From contig CAZYPK010000005.1 of NCBI GenBank assembly GCA_964649195.1, positions 1 through 64,000 on the forward strand: a stretch of 64,000 bases of DNA, written 5' to 3'. The notes under the pieces were generated by a model that was given only the letters and a program-made list of their open reading frames with translations, did no database searches and was not told the origin of the DNA. Made by a program: the position numbers and the translations under genes. Source of the stretch: JTS-RE9 sp964649195. Its GTDB lineage: Bacteria > Planctomycetota > Phycisphaerae > Phycisphaerales > Phycisphaeraceae. This document shows positions 26,284 to 34,237 of the stretch, in pieces (position 1 is the stretch's first letter; the number at the start of each line of letters is the position of its first letter).

Positions 26284-26343
26284 CCCCGCGATGTACGTTG
26301 CTACGCCGCAAGCGGCGTGGACGTGAGGTTATTCAGGAGTCCC
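26269..26343. mobile_element. GGGAYTTCTGAATAACC inverted-repeat element, copy 3
   Basis: GGGACTTCTGAATAACC (26269-26285) and GGTTATTCAGGAGTCCC (26327-26343) around CGATGTACGTTGCTACGCCG, the same core as copy 1. The TAA in the left end is the stop codon of the upstream gene. 26344-26530 shows nothing else recognised. Confidence 0.85.
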
Positions 26344-26530
26344 CGAATACTAACGAATGGTTTTCGATGCCTTAAAGCTGATGGCTGACCGCTTTCCCCG
26401 TTTGACTTTGAGGCTGTTCGCGTCAAGCATCCTGCGTGTTCTCCCGATAGTGACCGATACGGAGGCGTTGATTTTGAGCGGGTGGTGGTTGCAAACCTCG
26501 ATTCGATGAATCGGGGGCGGAGTCCGGTTT

Positions 26531-27337
26531 ATGTTGCTAGGCAAGAAGGTCGTCGTCGTCATGCCCGCCTACCGCGCGGAGAAGACGCTGGAACGCACCT
26601 ATCGAGAGATACCCAAGGACGTGGTCGATCACGTCATTCTCGTCGATGATGCGGGCGGCGATAACACCGCGCAGCTGGCGCGGTCGCTGGGCATCTCCAC
26701 CTACGTACACGAAAAAAACCTGGGCTACGGCGGCAACCAGAAGACCTGCTACACCGAGGCCCTCAAGGCCGGCGCCGACATCGCCATCATGCTCCATCCC
26801 GATTATCAGTACGACCCGCGCCTGATCGCGGCGATGGCGGGCATGGTCGCTTCGGGGATTTACGACTGCGTGCTCGCTTCGCGCATCCTCGGCAACGGGG
26901 CCCGCGCCGGCGGCATGCCGCTGTGGAAATACATCGCCAACCGCTGTCTGACCGCATCGCAGAACCTGCTCATGGGCACCAAGCTCAGCGAGTTTCACTC
27001 CGGCTACCGCGCCTTCAGCCGGCAGGTGCTCGAAAGCCTGCCGCTGCTGGCCAACTCCAATGACTTCGTATTCGACAACCAGATGCTCGCCCAGGTCGCG
27101 GCGCAGGGTTTCAGCATGGGCGAGATTTCCTGCCCGACGAAATACTTTCCCGAAGCCAGCTCCATCAACTTCCGCAGGTCGTGCAAGTATGGCTTTGGCG
27201 TGCTGGGCACCAGCATGAAGTTCCGCTTGTGGAAGTGGGGCGTCTATCGCGGCAACATCTTCTCGACCGACCCGCAGTATCGGCTCAGCGCAGGCGATCA
27301 CGCCCGCCCGGCCGCTGCAAACTCCGCGATGGCGTGA
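26531..27337 (+). CDS. GT2 family glycosyltransferase (DPM1-like)
   Basis: 268 residues, ATG preceded by GGAG at 26519-26522. GT-A fold: VVVVMPAYRAEKTLERTY, VDDAGGDNTAQLA, MLHPDYQYDP (the DxD-like metal site), and a C-terminal SGYRAFSRQVLE segment. Resembles dolichyl/polyprenyl-phosphate sugar synthases, which would make the lipid-linked sugar for the neighbouring GT-C enzymes. It ends 13 bp before the next gene, so the two are likely one transcript. Confidence 0.85.
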   Translation: MLLGKKVVVVMPAYRAEKTLERTYREIPKDVVDHVILVDDAGGDNTAQLARSLGISTYVHEKNLGYGGNQKTCYTEALKAGADIAIMLHPDYQYDPRLIAAMAGMVASGIYDCVLASRILGNGARAGGMPLWKYIANRCLTASQNLLMGTKLSEFHSGYRAFSRQVLESLPLLANSNDFVFDNQMLAQVAAQGFSMGEISCPTKYFPEASSINFRRSCKYGFGVLGTSMKFRLWKWGVYRGNIFSTDPQYRLSAGDHARPAAANSAMA

Positions 27338-27350
27338 CGGAAGCAGAGCA

Positions 27351-29156
27351 GTGCGGCGAATCCAACCGATCATCACCCTGTTCGATCGTCTTGCCGCGCG
27401 GCCCGTTCGCGCGGCAACGCTGCTCATGGCGCTGGCCTTTGGCGGCGCGTTTTTCGCCTCGCTGCTTTCCGGGCATCCGCAGCCTTTGGTGCATGATGAG
27501 TTCAGCTATCTTCTGGCGGCGGACACCTTCGCCGGCGGCCGCGTGGCCAATCCCCGGCATCCGATGTGGGTCTTCTTCGAGTCGATGCACATCGTGCATG
27601 ACCCCGCCTATGCCTCGATGTATCCCCCGGGCCAGGGCTTGGCGCTGGCGGCGGGACAGGCGCTCACCGGTGATCCGGCCTACGGCGTCTGGCTGAGCGT
27701 GGCGGCGATGACCGGAGCGATTTACTGGATGTTGCTGGGCTGGCTGCCGCGAAAGTGGGCGCTGCTGGGCGGCGTGCTGGTGGTCTGCAAGTTCATCGTG
27801 CTCGGACGCGGCGCACCCCTGGCGATGGCCGGCTACTGGAGCCAGAGCTACTTCGGCGGCGCGGTGGCGGCGACCGGCGGGGCGCTGCTCTATGGCGCGC
27901 TGGCCCGCATCATTCGCTTTCGTTCAAACTGCGATCATTCCGCTTGTGGAACGGCAAAAACCGCACCGCTTCCCTGCCCGCTCAACTCGGCGCTGCTGGC
28001 GCTGGGCGTGGCGATGCTCGCCAACTCGCGGCCGTTTGAGGGCATGCTTGTCAGTCTGCCTGCCGCCTTCGCGCTGCTGTGGTGGCTGCTCAAACGGCCC
28101 GCCGGGCGGCGCGGGCAAACATGGCTTCGCGTGGCGACGCCCGCCGCCGTCGTGCTGCTGATCACCTTCGCCTGCATGGGGTATTACAACCACCGCGTCA
28201 CCGGCAAGGCGACGCGGATGGCCTGGGAACATCACCACGAGCAATACTGCACCTTCCCCATCTTCGTCTGGCAGCGGCCCAAATTGCAGATGACCTGGAA
28301 CCACGAGGAACTCAAGGAGTTTCACGGCTTCTGGGAGGTCGATCTCTGGATGCGCCATCGCTCGTTCGACGGGCTGACCATCGAGACCGGGCGAAAGCTG
28401 CGCACGCTCTGGTCGTTCTATCTCGCCGGCGTGCCGCGCCTCGATGCACCCATCGCGTTCACCGATGATCAGGTCGGCGACGGCGCGGTGCGCATCGTTC
28501 GGCGCGTGGTGGCGGGCATGTCGGCCGGCGATCTGCTGCTGGGCGGCTTGCTTTCGCTGCCGCTGCTTTGGCTGCCCTGCGTGCTGCGAAGACGAGGGAT
28601 GATGCTCGCGCTGGTCTGTTGCGGCGGAGCGGTGTTTGCGAACCTGGTGACCGTGGCCACGTTCCCCCACTACGCGGCGCCGATGACCGGGCTGGTGATC
28701 CTCTTCATCGTGCAATGTTTGCGACACACGCGGGCCTGGCGGCAGCCGATGGGTTCGCATGTCTTTGCCGGTGTGATCGTATTGAGCATCGCCTCCTTCG
28801 TGCTCGCCTTCAATCCGCCCTGGCGTGCGGGGCGGCCATCGTGGCATCTCGAAAGAGCGCGATTCCTCGCGGAAATGGAGCGGAAGGAAGGCAGCCACCT
28901 GGTCGTGGTGCGGTACGGCAAGGGCCACAGCGTACACAACGAATGGGTGTTCAACCGCGCGGACATCGATGGCGCCAAGGTGGTCTTCGCCCGCGACATG
29001 GGCGAGGAAAAAAACCGGACGCTCTTCGATTACTACTCGGAAAACGGCCCCGGCGGAGCGCGGCACATCTGGATGCTGGAGGTCTCGGAGGACCAGGACC
29101 CGGACCGCAAACCGACGCTGAAACTGGAGCCGCGACTCAACGAGTCGCGGAGATGA
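27351..29156 (+). CDS. GT-C membrane glycosyltransferase-like protein
   Basis: 601 residues from a GTG start (27351), 13 bp after the GT2 stop. Polytopic membrane protein with periplasmic HDEFSYLLAADTFAGGR, ESMHIVHDPAYAS and YPPGQGLALAAGQ, a pattern of GT-C/PMT_2 proteins in which the acidic pair after the first helix is catalytic. The C-terminal part is soluble (VVVRYGKGHSVHNEWVFN). The last eight codons (PRLNESRR) and the stop TGA are encoded by a CCGCGACT-type repeat end, so the natural C-terminus was probably replaced or extended. Confidence 0.8.
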   Translation: MRRIQPIITLFDRLAARPVRAATLLMALAFGGAFFASLLSGHPQPLVHDEFSYLLAADTFAGGRVANPRHPMWVFFESMHIVHDPAYASMYPPGQGLALAAGQALTGDPAYGVWLSVAAMTGAIYWMLLGWLPRKWALLGGVLVVCKFIVLGRGAPLAMAGYWSQSYFGGAVAATGGALLYGALARIIRFRSNCDHSACGTAKTAPLPCPLNSALLALGVAMLANSRPFEGMLVSLPAAFALLWWLLKRPAGRRGQTWLRVATPAAVVLLITFACMGYYNHRVTGKATRMAWEHHHEQYCTFPIFVWQRPKLQMTWNHEELKEFHGFWEVDLWMRHRSFDGLTIETGRKLRTLWSFYLAGVPRLDAPIAFTDDQVGDGAVRIVRRVVAGMSAGDLLLGGLLSLPLLWLPCVLRRRGMMLALVCCGGAVFANLVTVATFPHYAAPMTGLVILFIVQCLRHTRAWRQPMGSHVFAGVIVLSIASFVLAFNPPWRAGRPSWHLERARFLAEMERKEGSHLVVVRYGKGHSVHNEWVFNRADIDGAKVVFARDMGEEKNRTLFDYYSENGPGGARHIWMLEVSEDQDPDRKPTLKLEPRLNESRR

Positions 29157-29172
29157 ACAGCGTGAAGGAGCG
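29127..29172. mobile_element. CCGCGACT hairpin end (half element)
   Basis: GAGCCGCGACTCAACGAGTC followed by GCGGAGATGAACAG is one end of the element family, in reverse orientation. The other end is missing. It is followed by a GGAGCC microsatellite (29170-29225) and a TGGGGCTGAG motif. Confidence 0.8.
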
Positions 29173-29291
29173 TGAAGGAGCCGGGGGAGCCGAAAGAGCC
29201 GAAGGAGCCAAAAGAGCTGGCGGTGGGTGGCTGGGGCTGAGGCTTTGCGAAGCCCCGGCTCTTCTGGCTCTTTTGGCTCTTTCGGCTCCAA
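29173..29291. repeat. GGAGCC / GGCTCC inverted microsatellite with a TGGGGCTGAG core
   Basis: GGAGCCGAAAG-type units on the left and GGCTCTTTTGG-type units on the right are complementary. Between them lies GTGGCTGGGGCTGAG...GAAGCCCCGGC, a motif also found near 16962, 36760, 40526 (inverted) and 48246. Confidence 0.75.
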
Positions 29292-29295
29292 AGTT

Positions 29296-30027
29296 TCACT
29301 TCGTCAGATATCGCACAAGGGCGGCGGCGGCGGTCGCGGCGGTTTCGATTCGCATCACATGCGGCCCCAGCGACCATGCGATGCAGCCGGCCTGTCTGGC
29401 GTCGTGAATCTCCTCATCCATCCAGCCTCCTTCGGGGCCGACGAGCGCCAGCACCTGTCGGGCCTGTCGCAGTGCATTGCTGTCCAAGGGTTCGGCGGCG
29501 GCGGGCAGGGCGAGCAGGCGCAGGTCGTGATCGCTGCGATGAAGCAGTTCATGCAGGGTGGTGAGCGGGGCGATGGACATGAGATGGGGCCGCCCGCACT
29601 GCTTGGCGGATTCGATGCAGGCCCGTTGAAAGCGTTCCAGTTTGGCGTCGCGCGGATCGACGATGCTCCGCGCGGTGCGCAGCGGAACCAGCTCATCGCA
29701 GCCAAGCTGACTCAATTGCTCGACCATCGCATCGGCGCGGGACCCTTTGGGAACGGCGGCGGCGATGGTGAGGCGGGGCTTCACCGGCGGCTGATGATGA
29801 ACCGCCATGAACCGCACCGTGACCCGCGAACCGATGGCGGTGATCGTCGCGCTGGCGGTGGTCCCTGCGCCATCGAAGAGGGTGATGACATCACCGGCCT
29901 TGAGCCGTAGCACCTTGGCGGCATGATGCGATTCCTCCTTGCTCAGTTCGCCGCCGACCGATAACGCGGCTGCGGCCGCGGCAGGGGGGCGGAATGCGGC
30001 AAGCGGCGGATGATAAAAGCGGTGCAT
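29296..30027 (-). CDS. rsmE: 16S rRNA (uracil-1498-N3)-methyltransferase
   Basis: 243 residues from ATG at 30027, preceded on this strand by GGAAG. N-terminal PUA-like part (LSKEESHHAAKVLRLKAGD) and a SPOUT/TrmD-type knot: VPKGSRADAMVEQLSQLG, ALVGPEGGWMDEEI, LGPHVMRIETAATAAA. The GPEGG and (I/L)RIETA motifs bind SAM. RsmE methylates U1498 of 16S rRNA in the decoding region. Start is set because the longer frame upstream lacks homology. Divergent from the next gene. Confidence 0.92.
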   Translation of the reverse strand: MHRFYHPPLAAFRPPAAAAAALSVGGELSKEESHHAAKVLRLKAGDVITLFDGAGTTASATITAIGSRVTVRFMAVHHQPPVKPRLTIAAAVPKGSRADAMVEQLSQLGCDELVPLRTARSIVDPRDAKLERFQRACIESAKQCGRPHLMSIAPLTTLHELLHRSDHDLRLLALPAAAEPLDSNALRQARQVLALVGPEGGWMDEEIHDARQAGCIAWSLGPHVMRIETAATAAAALVRYLTK

Positions 30028-30075
30028 GTCGCTTCCGGGTATCGGGTTTTGCCTGGAGTCGGGCCGGTCGGGGTG

Positions 30076-30100
30076 AATCGGCCTGCAAATCAGGCCGATT
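30076..30100. promoter_or_regulatory. Perfect inverted repeat between divergent genes
   Basis: AATCGGCCTG (30076-30085), CAAAT, CAGGCCGATT (30091-30100) between rsmE and 30204. A 10-bp dyad in a 176-bp divergent promoter region could be an operator or a small hairpin. No regulator gene is nearby. Confidence 0.4.
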
Positions 30101-30203
30101 GTGATACTTGGCGGTGTGCCGTGGCCGCATGATGGCATGATGCAAGGCGACACGCCAGCGGGGGCCATGCAGGGCCGCCAACGCGCGTTGATGGAGAAAG
30201 CGG

Positions 30204-31457
30204 ATGTCCAGATCATCCAAATCCAAGGGCAGGAGCAAGGCTCAGTCGCCGCCGGTGACGGAGGCGCCTGTTGCCGCGCCTGAAGCGGAGGCGAACATCG
30301 ACTTCCTCGCGCCGCAGGACATCGTGGGCGATGATCTGGTCGCCCAGTTGCAGACGGTGCTCGATGAGGCCCGCGCCCAACTGAACGATGATCCGGCGGT
30401 TGCCGCAACCGTCAGGGAATCATCGCCGGCGGAAGCGTCCATTGATGATGATGCTTTTGTCGATGTGGATGAGGCGGCGGCTGCGGATGTTCCATGGGAT
30501 GACGCCTTGATTGATGACGCCATGTTCGAATCACCCGCCCAGGTGCTTGGCGGCAGCGAGTCGATGGAGCATCCTGCCGCCGCGATGGTGAAAGAGGAGT
30601 CGAAGGATTTTGATGCGGAGATCAAACAACTGATGGAAATGACCGGCGGCGAAGCGGATCAGCCTGCGTCGGCGGCGGACGAGGCCTTTGCCGCGGATTC
30701 CCCTGCGGAAGATTCGATCGATGCGACGGGCCATCAGGCCGATGCGGTGGGCGCCGAGGTGGATCGGATGAGTCATCTGATCGAGGATGCCGTTGCACCG
30801 GCCGGTTCGACGGAAACGGATCAGATCATCCGTGAGATTCATCATTCGCAGTCGCCGGCGAATCGGGGGGTGAGTGCGGGGGCTGTTTCCACCCCTGCTT
30901 CTGCTCCTGCCCCTGCCCCTGTTTCCACGGCCACGATGAAGCGGCTCGATGAGTTTCTCGCGGACCATGCGGACCATGCGGTCGCCGATGAGTTTGAAAC
31001 GATTCAGGATGTGCTTTCCCAAGCCACGGCAGCGCAGTCACCGGTGACCGATGCAACGGCTCCGCATTCGCAGGCAACGGCATCGCAAGAAGATGATGAT
31101 GAGTTCGATTCCCCCGAACAGTTGCTCCAGACCGATGACGCCCCGTTTCATCAGAGCGAACCTCACACCTCGGCGCCGCCCCACGCATCCATCATCGCCG
31201 CCGGTGCGGACGGCATGGCCGAGGCTGACGGGGGCGCCGCAGCCGGTGATGAAAAACCGACAACCGGTTTGCGGATGAAAACGGGCGGCCTTCTGCTGGC
31301 CGCGAAACGGAAGACCTATGAGGTCTGCCGCGTGCTGAACAGGCCGCTGCAAAACGCATCAGCCTCCACAAGGTGGAACATTGGCATGATCGGGCTGATC
31401 ACGCTGGCCAACGCCTCGGTGCTGCTGCTGGGCAAGCTGTTCAATTTCTGGGGATGA
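30204..31457 (+). CDS. Acidic low-complexity protein with C-terminal membrane anchor
   Basis: 417 residues. N-terminus is basic (SRSSKSKGRSK), then about 330 residues very rich in Asp, Glu, Ala, Ser and Pro without clear domains. Short periodic motifs occur (FDAEIKQLMEM, DEFLADHADHA). Near the end is a single hydrophobic helix (MIGLITLANASVLLLGKLF), so the protein is probably tail-anchored with a disordered cytoplasmic part. No homologue recognised. The stop is one base before a tandem repeat array. Confidence 0.7.
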   Translation: MSRSSKSKGRSKAQSPPVTEAPVAAPEAEANIDFLAPQDIVGDDLVAQLQTVLDEARAQLNDDPAVAATVRESSPAEASIDDDAFVDVDEAAAADVPWDDALIDDAMFESPAQVLGGSESMEHPAAAMVKEESKDFDAEIKQLMEMTGGEADQPASAADEAFAADSPAEDSIDATGHQADAVGAEVDRMSHLIEDAVAPAGSTETDQIIREIHHSQSPANRGVSAGAVSTPASAPAPAPVSTATMKRLDEFLADHADHAVADEFETIQDVLSQATAAQSPVTDATAPHSQATASQEDDDEFDSPEQLLQTDDAPFHQSEPHTSAPPHASIIAAGADGMAEADGGAAAGDEKPTTGLRMKTGGLLLAAKRKTYEVCRVLNRPLQNASASTRWNIGMIGLITLANASVLLLGKLFNFWG

Positions 31458-31458
31458 C

Positions 31459-32205
31459 AGCCGCGACTCAACGAGTCGCGGACGTGAGCAGCCTGAAAGG
31501 TCGTGAATCGGCGCGGCGGATGGACGGCCTGTGTTGGGCGACGGGTGATGGGTGTGCCGTGGTGAAGATTCTGTGCCGCAGGGTTTTCGAGGCTGTCGAT
31601 CACTGCGCGATGTTCGCTCCTTCAGGCTGTTCACGTCCGCGACGTGTTACGTCGCGGCTCTGGCAGCCGCGACTCAACGAGTCGCGGACGTGAGCAGCCT
31701 GAAAGGTCGTGAATCGGCGCGGCGGATGGACGGCCTGTGTTGGGCGACGGGTGATGGGTGTGCCGTGGTGAAGATTCTGTGCCGCAGGGTTTTCGAGGCT
31801 GTCGATCACTGCGCGATGTTCGCTCCTTCAGGCTGTTCACGTCCGCGACGTGTTACGTCGCGGCTCTGGCAGCCGCGACTCAACGAGTCGCGGACGTGAG
31901 CAGCCTGAAAGGTCGTGAATCGGCGCGGCGGATGGACGGCCTGTGTTGGGCGACGGGTGATGGGTGTGCCGTGGTGAAGATTCTGTGCCGCAGGGTTTTC
32001 GAGGCTGTCNNNNNNNNNNNNNNNNNNNNNNNNNNNNNNNNNNNNNNNNNNNNNNNNNNNNNNNNNNNNNNNNNNNNNNNNNNNNNNNNNNNNNNNNNNN
32101 NNNNNNNNNAAGATTCTGTGCCGCAGGGTTTTCGAGGCTGTCGATCACTGCGCGATGTTCGCTCTTTCAGGCTGTTTGCGTCCGCGACGTGTTACGTCGC
32201 GGCTC
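31459..32205. mobile_element. Tandem array of CCGCGACT hairpin-ended elements, with assembly gap
   Basis: Units start at 31461, 31667 and 31873, giving a period of exactly 206 bp. A further partial unit follows the gap. Each unit runs from CCGCGACTCAACGAGTCGCG to GACGTGTTACGTCGCGGCTC. The interior (TGAAAGGTCGTGAATCGGCG, GAGGCTGTCGATCACTGCGC) is shared between units but differs from copies 1-4. At least four units. The array starts one base after one stop codon and ends three bases before another gene's stop. Confidence 0.85.
32010..32109. other. Assembly gap (100 N)
   Basis: Exactly 100 N within the 206-bp tandem array. The unit phase of the flanks is not restored by 100 bases (one-unit closure would need about 173), so the length is a placeholder and the true copy number is unknown. 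Confidence 0.95.
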
Positions 32206-32208
32206 TGT

Positions 32209-32475
32209 TCAGGTGAACTGGGCGGCGTACTTTTTCTCGCGGAGCATCTGGTCGCTGGGGATCATGGTGATGCAGTCCCACGGGCAGACCTGGGCGCAGA
32301 GCGTGCAGCCGATGCAGCGGACGAGATCGATCGAGCAGTTCTGCATGACCTGTTCGTGGTGGGGACCGGGCATGGTGTCGATGCAATCGACGGGGCAGAC
32401 CGAGACACAGGCTTCGCAGCCGGTGCACATGTCTTCATCGAGCAGCGCCAGTTGTTTGGGGGGTTTTTTGGCCAT
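32209..32475 (-). CDS. 2x[4Fe-4S] ferredoxin
   Basis: 88 residues from ATG at 32475. Two ferredoxin motifs: CTGCEACVSVCP (Cys 17, 20, 23, 27) and CIGCTLCAQVCP (Cys 54, 57, 60, 64), each CxxCxxCxxxCP. Both have further Cys at 31, 47 and 68. The repeat-to-motif spacing is typical of the short 8Fe ferredoxins that donate electrons to oxidoreductases. The gene is isolated, so the partner is not known. The stop lies 4 bases after the tandem repeat array. Confidence 0.9.
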   Translation of the reverse strand: MAKKPPKQLALLDEDMCTGCEACVSVCPVDCIDTMPGPHHEQVMQNCSIDLVRCIGCTLCAQVCPWDCITMIPSDQMLREKKYAAQFT

Positions 32476-32954
32476 GCGTTTTGGATTGTAGGGCAGGGCG
32501 GGCGGCGGGCCAAGTGGGATGAGGCGATTGCCCCGGATATCCGCCCAGGGCCGTTTAATTCTCCGTTCCATCACCGGAAGCAAAAGCTCCAAATGACAAA
32601 ATCCAAATCTCAAACAAACTCGAAAGCGAACCGAAGCAGGCAAAACCGGTCCGAATCCGGATTCTGTTTGATTGCATTTTTGTTCCTGGAGCTTGTTTGG
32701 AGTTTGAAATTTGTCATTTGGAACTTTCGACAGGGTGGGTGCCGAGAATTAAACACCCTTGGAATATCCGCCGATTTTGTTTGCTCTTTTTCCATCGGTG
32801 ATCTACACTCTGTTCAGGTCCACACGGACAGAATGGAAGAGACCGCGTTCCTTGCCGCGATTCAAATTCAGTCTGGATGATGGTTCCCAATCATCCGTTT
32901 CATGCCGGGGGCATTGAGGTTGACCGCGCCGGTCGCTCTTGAGGCTTCACCATC
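32476..32954. other. Intergenic region with an AGCTTGTTTGG element
   Basis: 479 bp. The element at 32553-32754 occupies the first half. The remaining 200 bp must hold the promoter of the pseudopilin gene, but I cannot identify a clear one. Confidence 0.5.
32553..32754. mobile_element. AGCTTGTTTGG palindromic element, copy C (best preserved)
   Basis: The ends GTTTAATTCTC (32553-32563) and GAGAATTAAAC (32744-32754) are perfect 11-bp inverted repeats. Inside, CAAATGACAAAATCC / GTTTGAAATTTGTCATTTGG-type arms are complementary. 202 bp, no ORF. Confidence 0.85.
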
Positions 32955-33779
32955 ATGATGAAAACCCGACCATTCAAGCATCGCTTTGCCGCTTTCACAT
33001 TGGTGGAGATGTTGTTGGTCGTGGCGCTGATCGTCCTGTTGATCTCCCTGCTTCTGCCATCCTTGACGAATGCGAGGGAGAACACCCGCCGGGTGGTCTG
33101 CGCCACCAACCTGGCCAACATCCAGCGTGCGGTGGTGACCTACGGCTCGTCCAATTCGGGCCGCATCCTGGTGGCCCGTGGGCGGCAGGTGCAGAAGGCG
33201 TTCAACGCGATCGGTTACGATGTGCATGGCAACCGCATCTGGGATAAGGACATCGACTGGGTGGAAGCGATGGCGACGGTGGGCCTGGCGGTCGGGCCGA
33301 AGGTGAACGTCGGCGGTTCGCTGGTGCATTTCAAGCCGGCGGAATACTGGAACTGCCCCAGCCGGGCGTACAAGAGCCAGTGGGAACCCAGCTATCCGCA
33401 AATGGTGGTCGGGTATCAATACTTCGGCGGCATCGACCGGTGGATCAATCCCCACGTGGGCAACATGGTCTCCCGCAGCCCGCTCTCTTCCAAGTCGCAA
33501 GGCAACTGGACGCTCCTGGCCGATGCCGCCATGAAAATCGACAACGTCTGGGGCGGCGGCCGGGCCTCGGCCTACGGCGGCCTGCCTTCCCATCGTGACG
33601 GCGCCAACGAATACCCCAGCGGCGGCAACCAGATGGCCTTCGACGGCTCGGTGCAGTGGGTCGAATTCAAAAAGCTCATCTTCATCCATTCCTGGGGCGG
33701 CTTCGCCCGCACTTCCTACATGTACCAGAGCGATCTGGGCTCCTGGACCCCGCCGGCGGCGGCCTACGGCCAGCCTTGA
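32955..33779 (+). CDS. Pseudopilin-like protein
   Basis: 274 residues, ATG ATG start at 32955. Leader MMKTRPFKHRFAA then FTLVEMLLVVALIVLLISLLLP. The residue before the cleavage Phe is Ala rather than the usual Gly. The globular region (CATNLANIQRAVVTYGSSNSGR, GNQMAFDGSVQWVEF) resembles the H-X9-DG type pseudopilins of planctomycetes, whose C-terminal motif precedes the DG.V.W segment seen here as DGSVQW. Second such gene in the window (compare 14718), again without pilus machinery alongside. Confidence 0.85.
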   Translation: MMKTRPFKHRFAAFTLVEMLLVVALIVLLISLLLPSLTNARENTRRVVCATNLANIQRAVVTYGSSNSGRILVARGRQVQKAFNAIGYDVHGNRIWDKDIDWVEAMATVGLAVGPKVNVGGSLVHFKPAEYWNCPSRAYKSQWEPSYPQMVVGYQYFGGIDRWINPHVGNMVSRSPLSSKSQGNWTLLADAAMKIDNVWGGGRASAYGGLPSHRDGANEYPSGGNQMAFDGSVQWVEFKKLIFIHSWGGFARTSYMYQSDLGSWTPPAAAYGQP

Positions 33780-33811
33780 GGGCGATGCCTCAGCCCCGCC
33801 CGACGGGAAAA

Positions 33812-33958
33812 TTCAAATCACAAAGCTCAAGTTCCAAACAAGCTCCAAAATGCGAAAATGAAAAGGCAAGGAATTCGGATCGCGCATTATTTTCGCCTTT
33901 TTCCTTTGGAATTGGAGCTTGTTTGAGATTTGGTGATTGCGATTTGTGATTTCAGCCC
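33812..33958. mobile_element. AGCTTGTTTGG palindromic element, copy D (inverted)
   Basis: AATCACAAAGCTCAAGTTCC and CAAACAAGCTCC on the left, GGAGCTTGTTTGAGATTTGG and GCGATTTGTGATTTCAG on the right. The interior contains GAATTCGGATC, also present in reverse in copy A. Confidence 0.8.
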
Positions 33959-34026
33959 GCATGTCAATCAGGAATGAAACGGCCTGTCCAACCCCCAGGG
34001 TAAAAGCATATGGGCGGGCTCCCGCC

Positions 34027-34207
34027 GGGAGGGCGAGGCTCCCGCCGAGCCGATTCGTTTGCGACGGCTCCGCTTTGGGGGCCGGAGCAAATGAAACCCG
34101 CGCGGCAGGCGAACGATCAGGCACGATCACCGACCGCGCGAGTTCTGTTTCCTCAGCCTGCGGACAGGCTTCGTCAACAGACGGCTCGGCGGGAGCCTCG
34201 CCCTCCC
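34027..34207. mobile_element. Element with perfect 26-bp terminal inverted repeats
   Basis: The 26-nt left end (34027-34052, starting GGGAGGGCGAGGCTCCCG) is the exact complement of the right end (34182-34207, ending CCTCGCCCTCCC). It frames 129 bp without an ORF and fills most of the gap between a pseudopilin and the AAA gene. Single copy in this window. 33780-34237 holds no gene. Confidence 0.9.
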
Positions 34208-34237
34208 ATGTGCTTTTGCCCGGCGATCTTCGCCGCC

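Noticed and set aside
31459..32205. CRISPR array
   Set aside because: Units are 206 bp and nearly identical throughout, with no short repeat plus variable spacers and no cas genes.
31373..32491. Repeated ORFs within the tandem array (about 70-175 codons)
   Set aside because: They exist only because each 206-bp unit has open frames in several directions; no ribosome site and translation through N.
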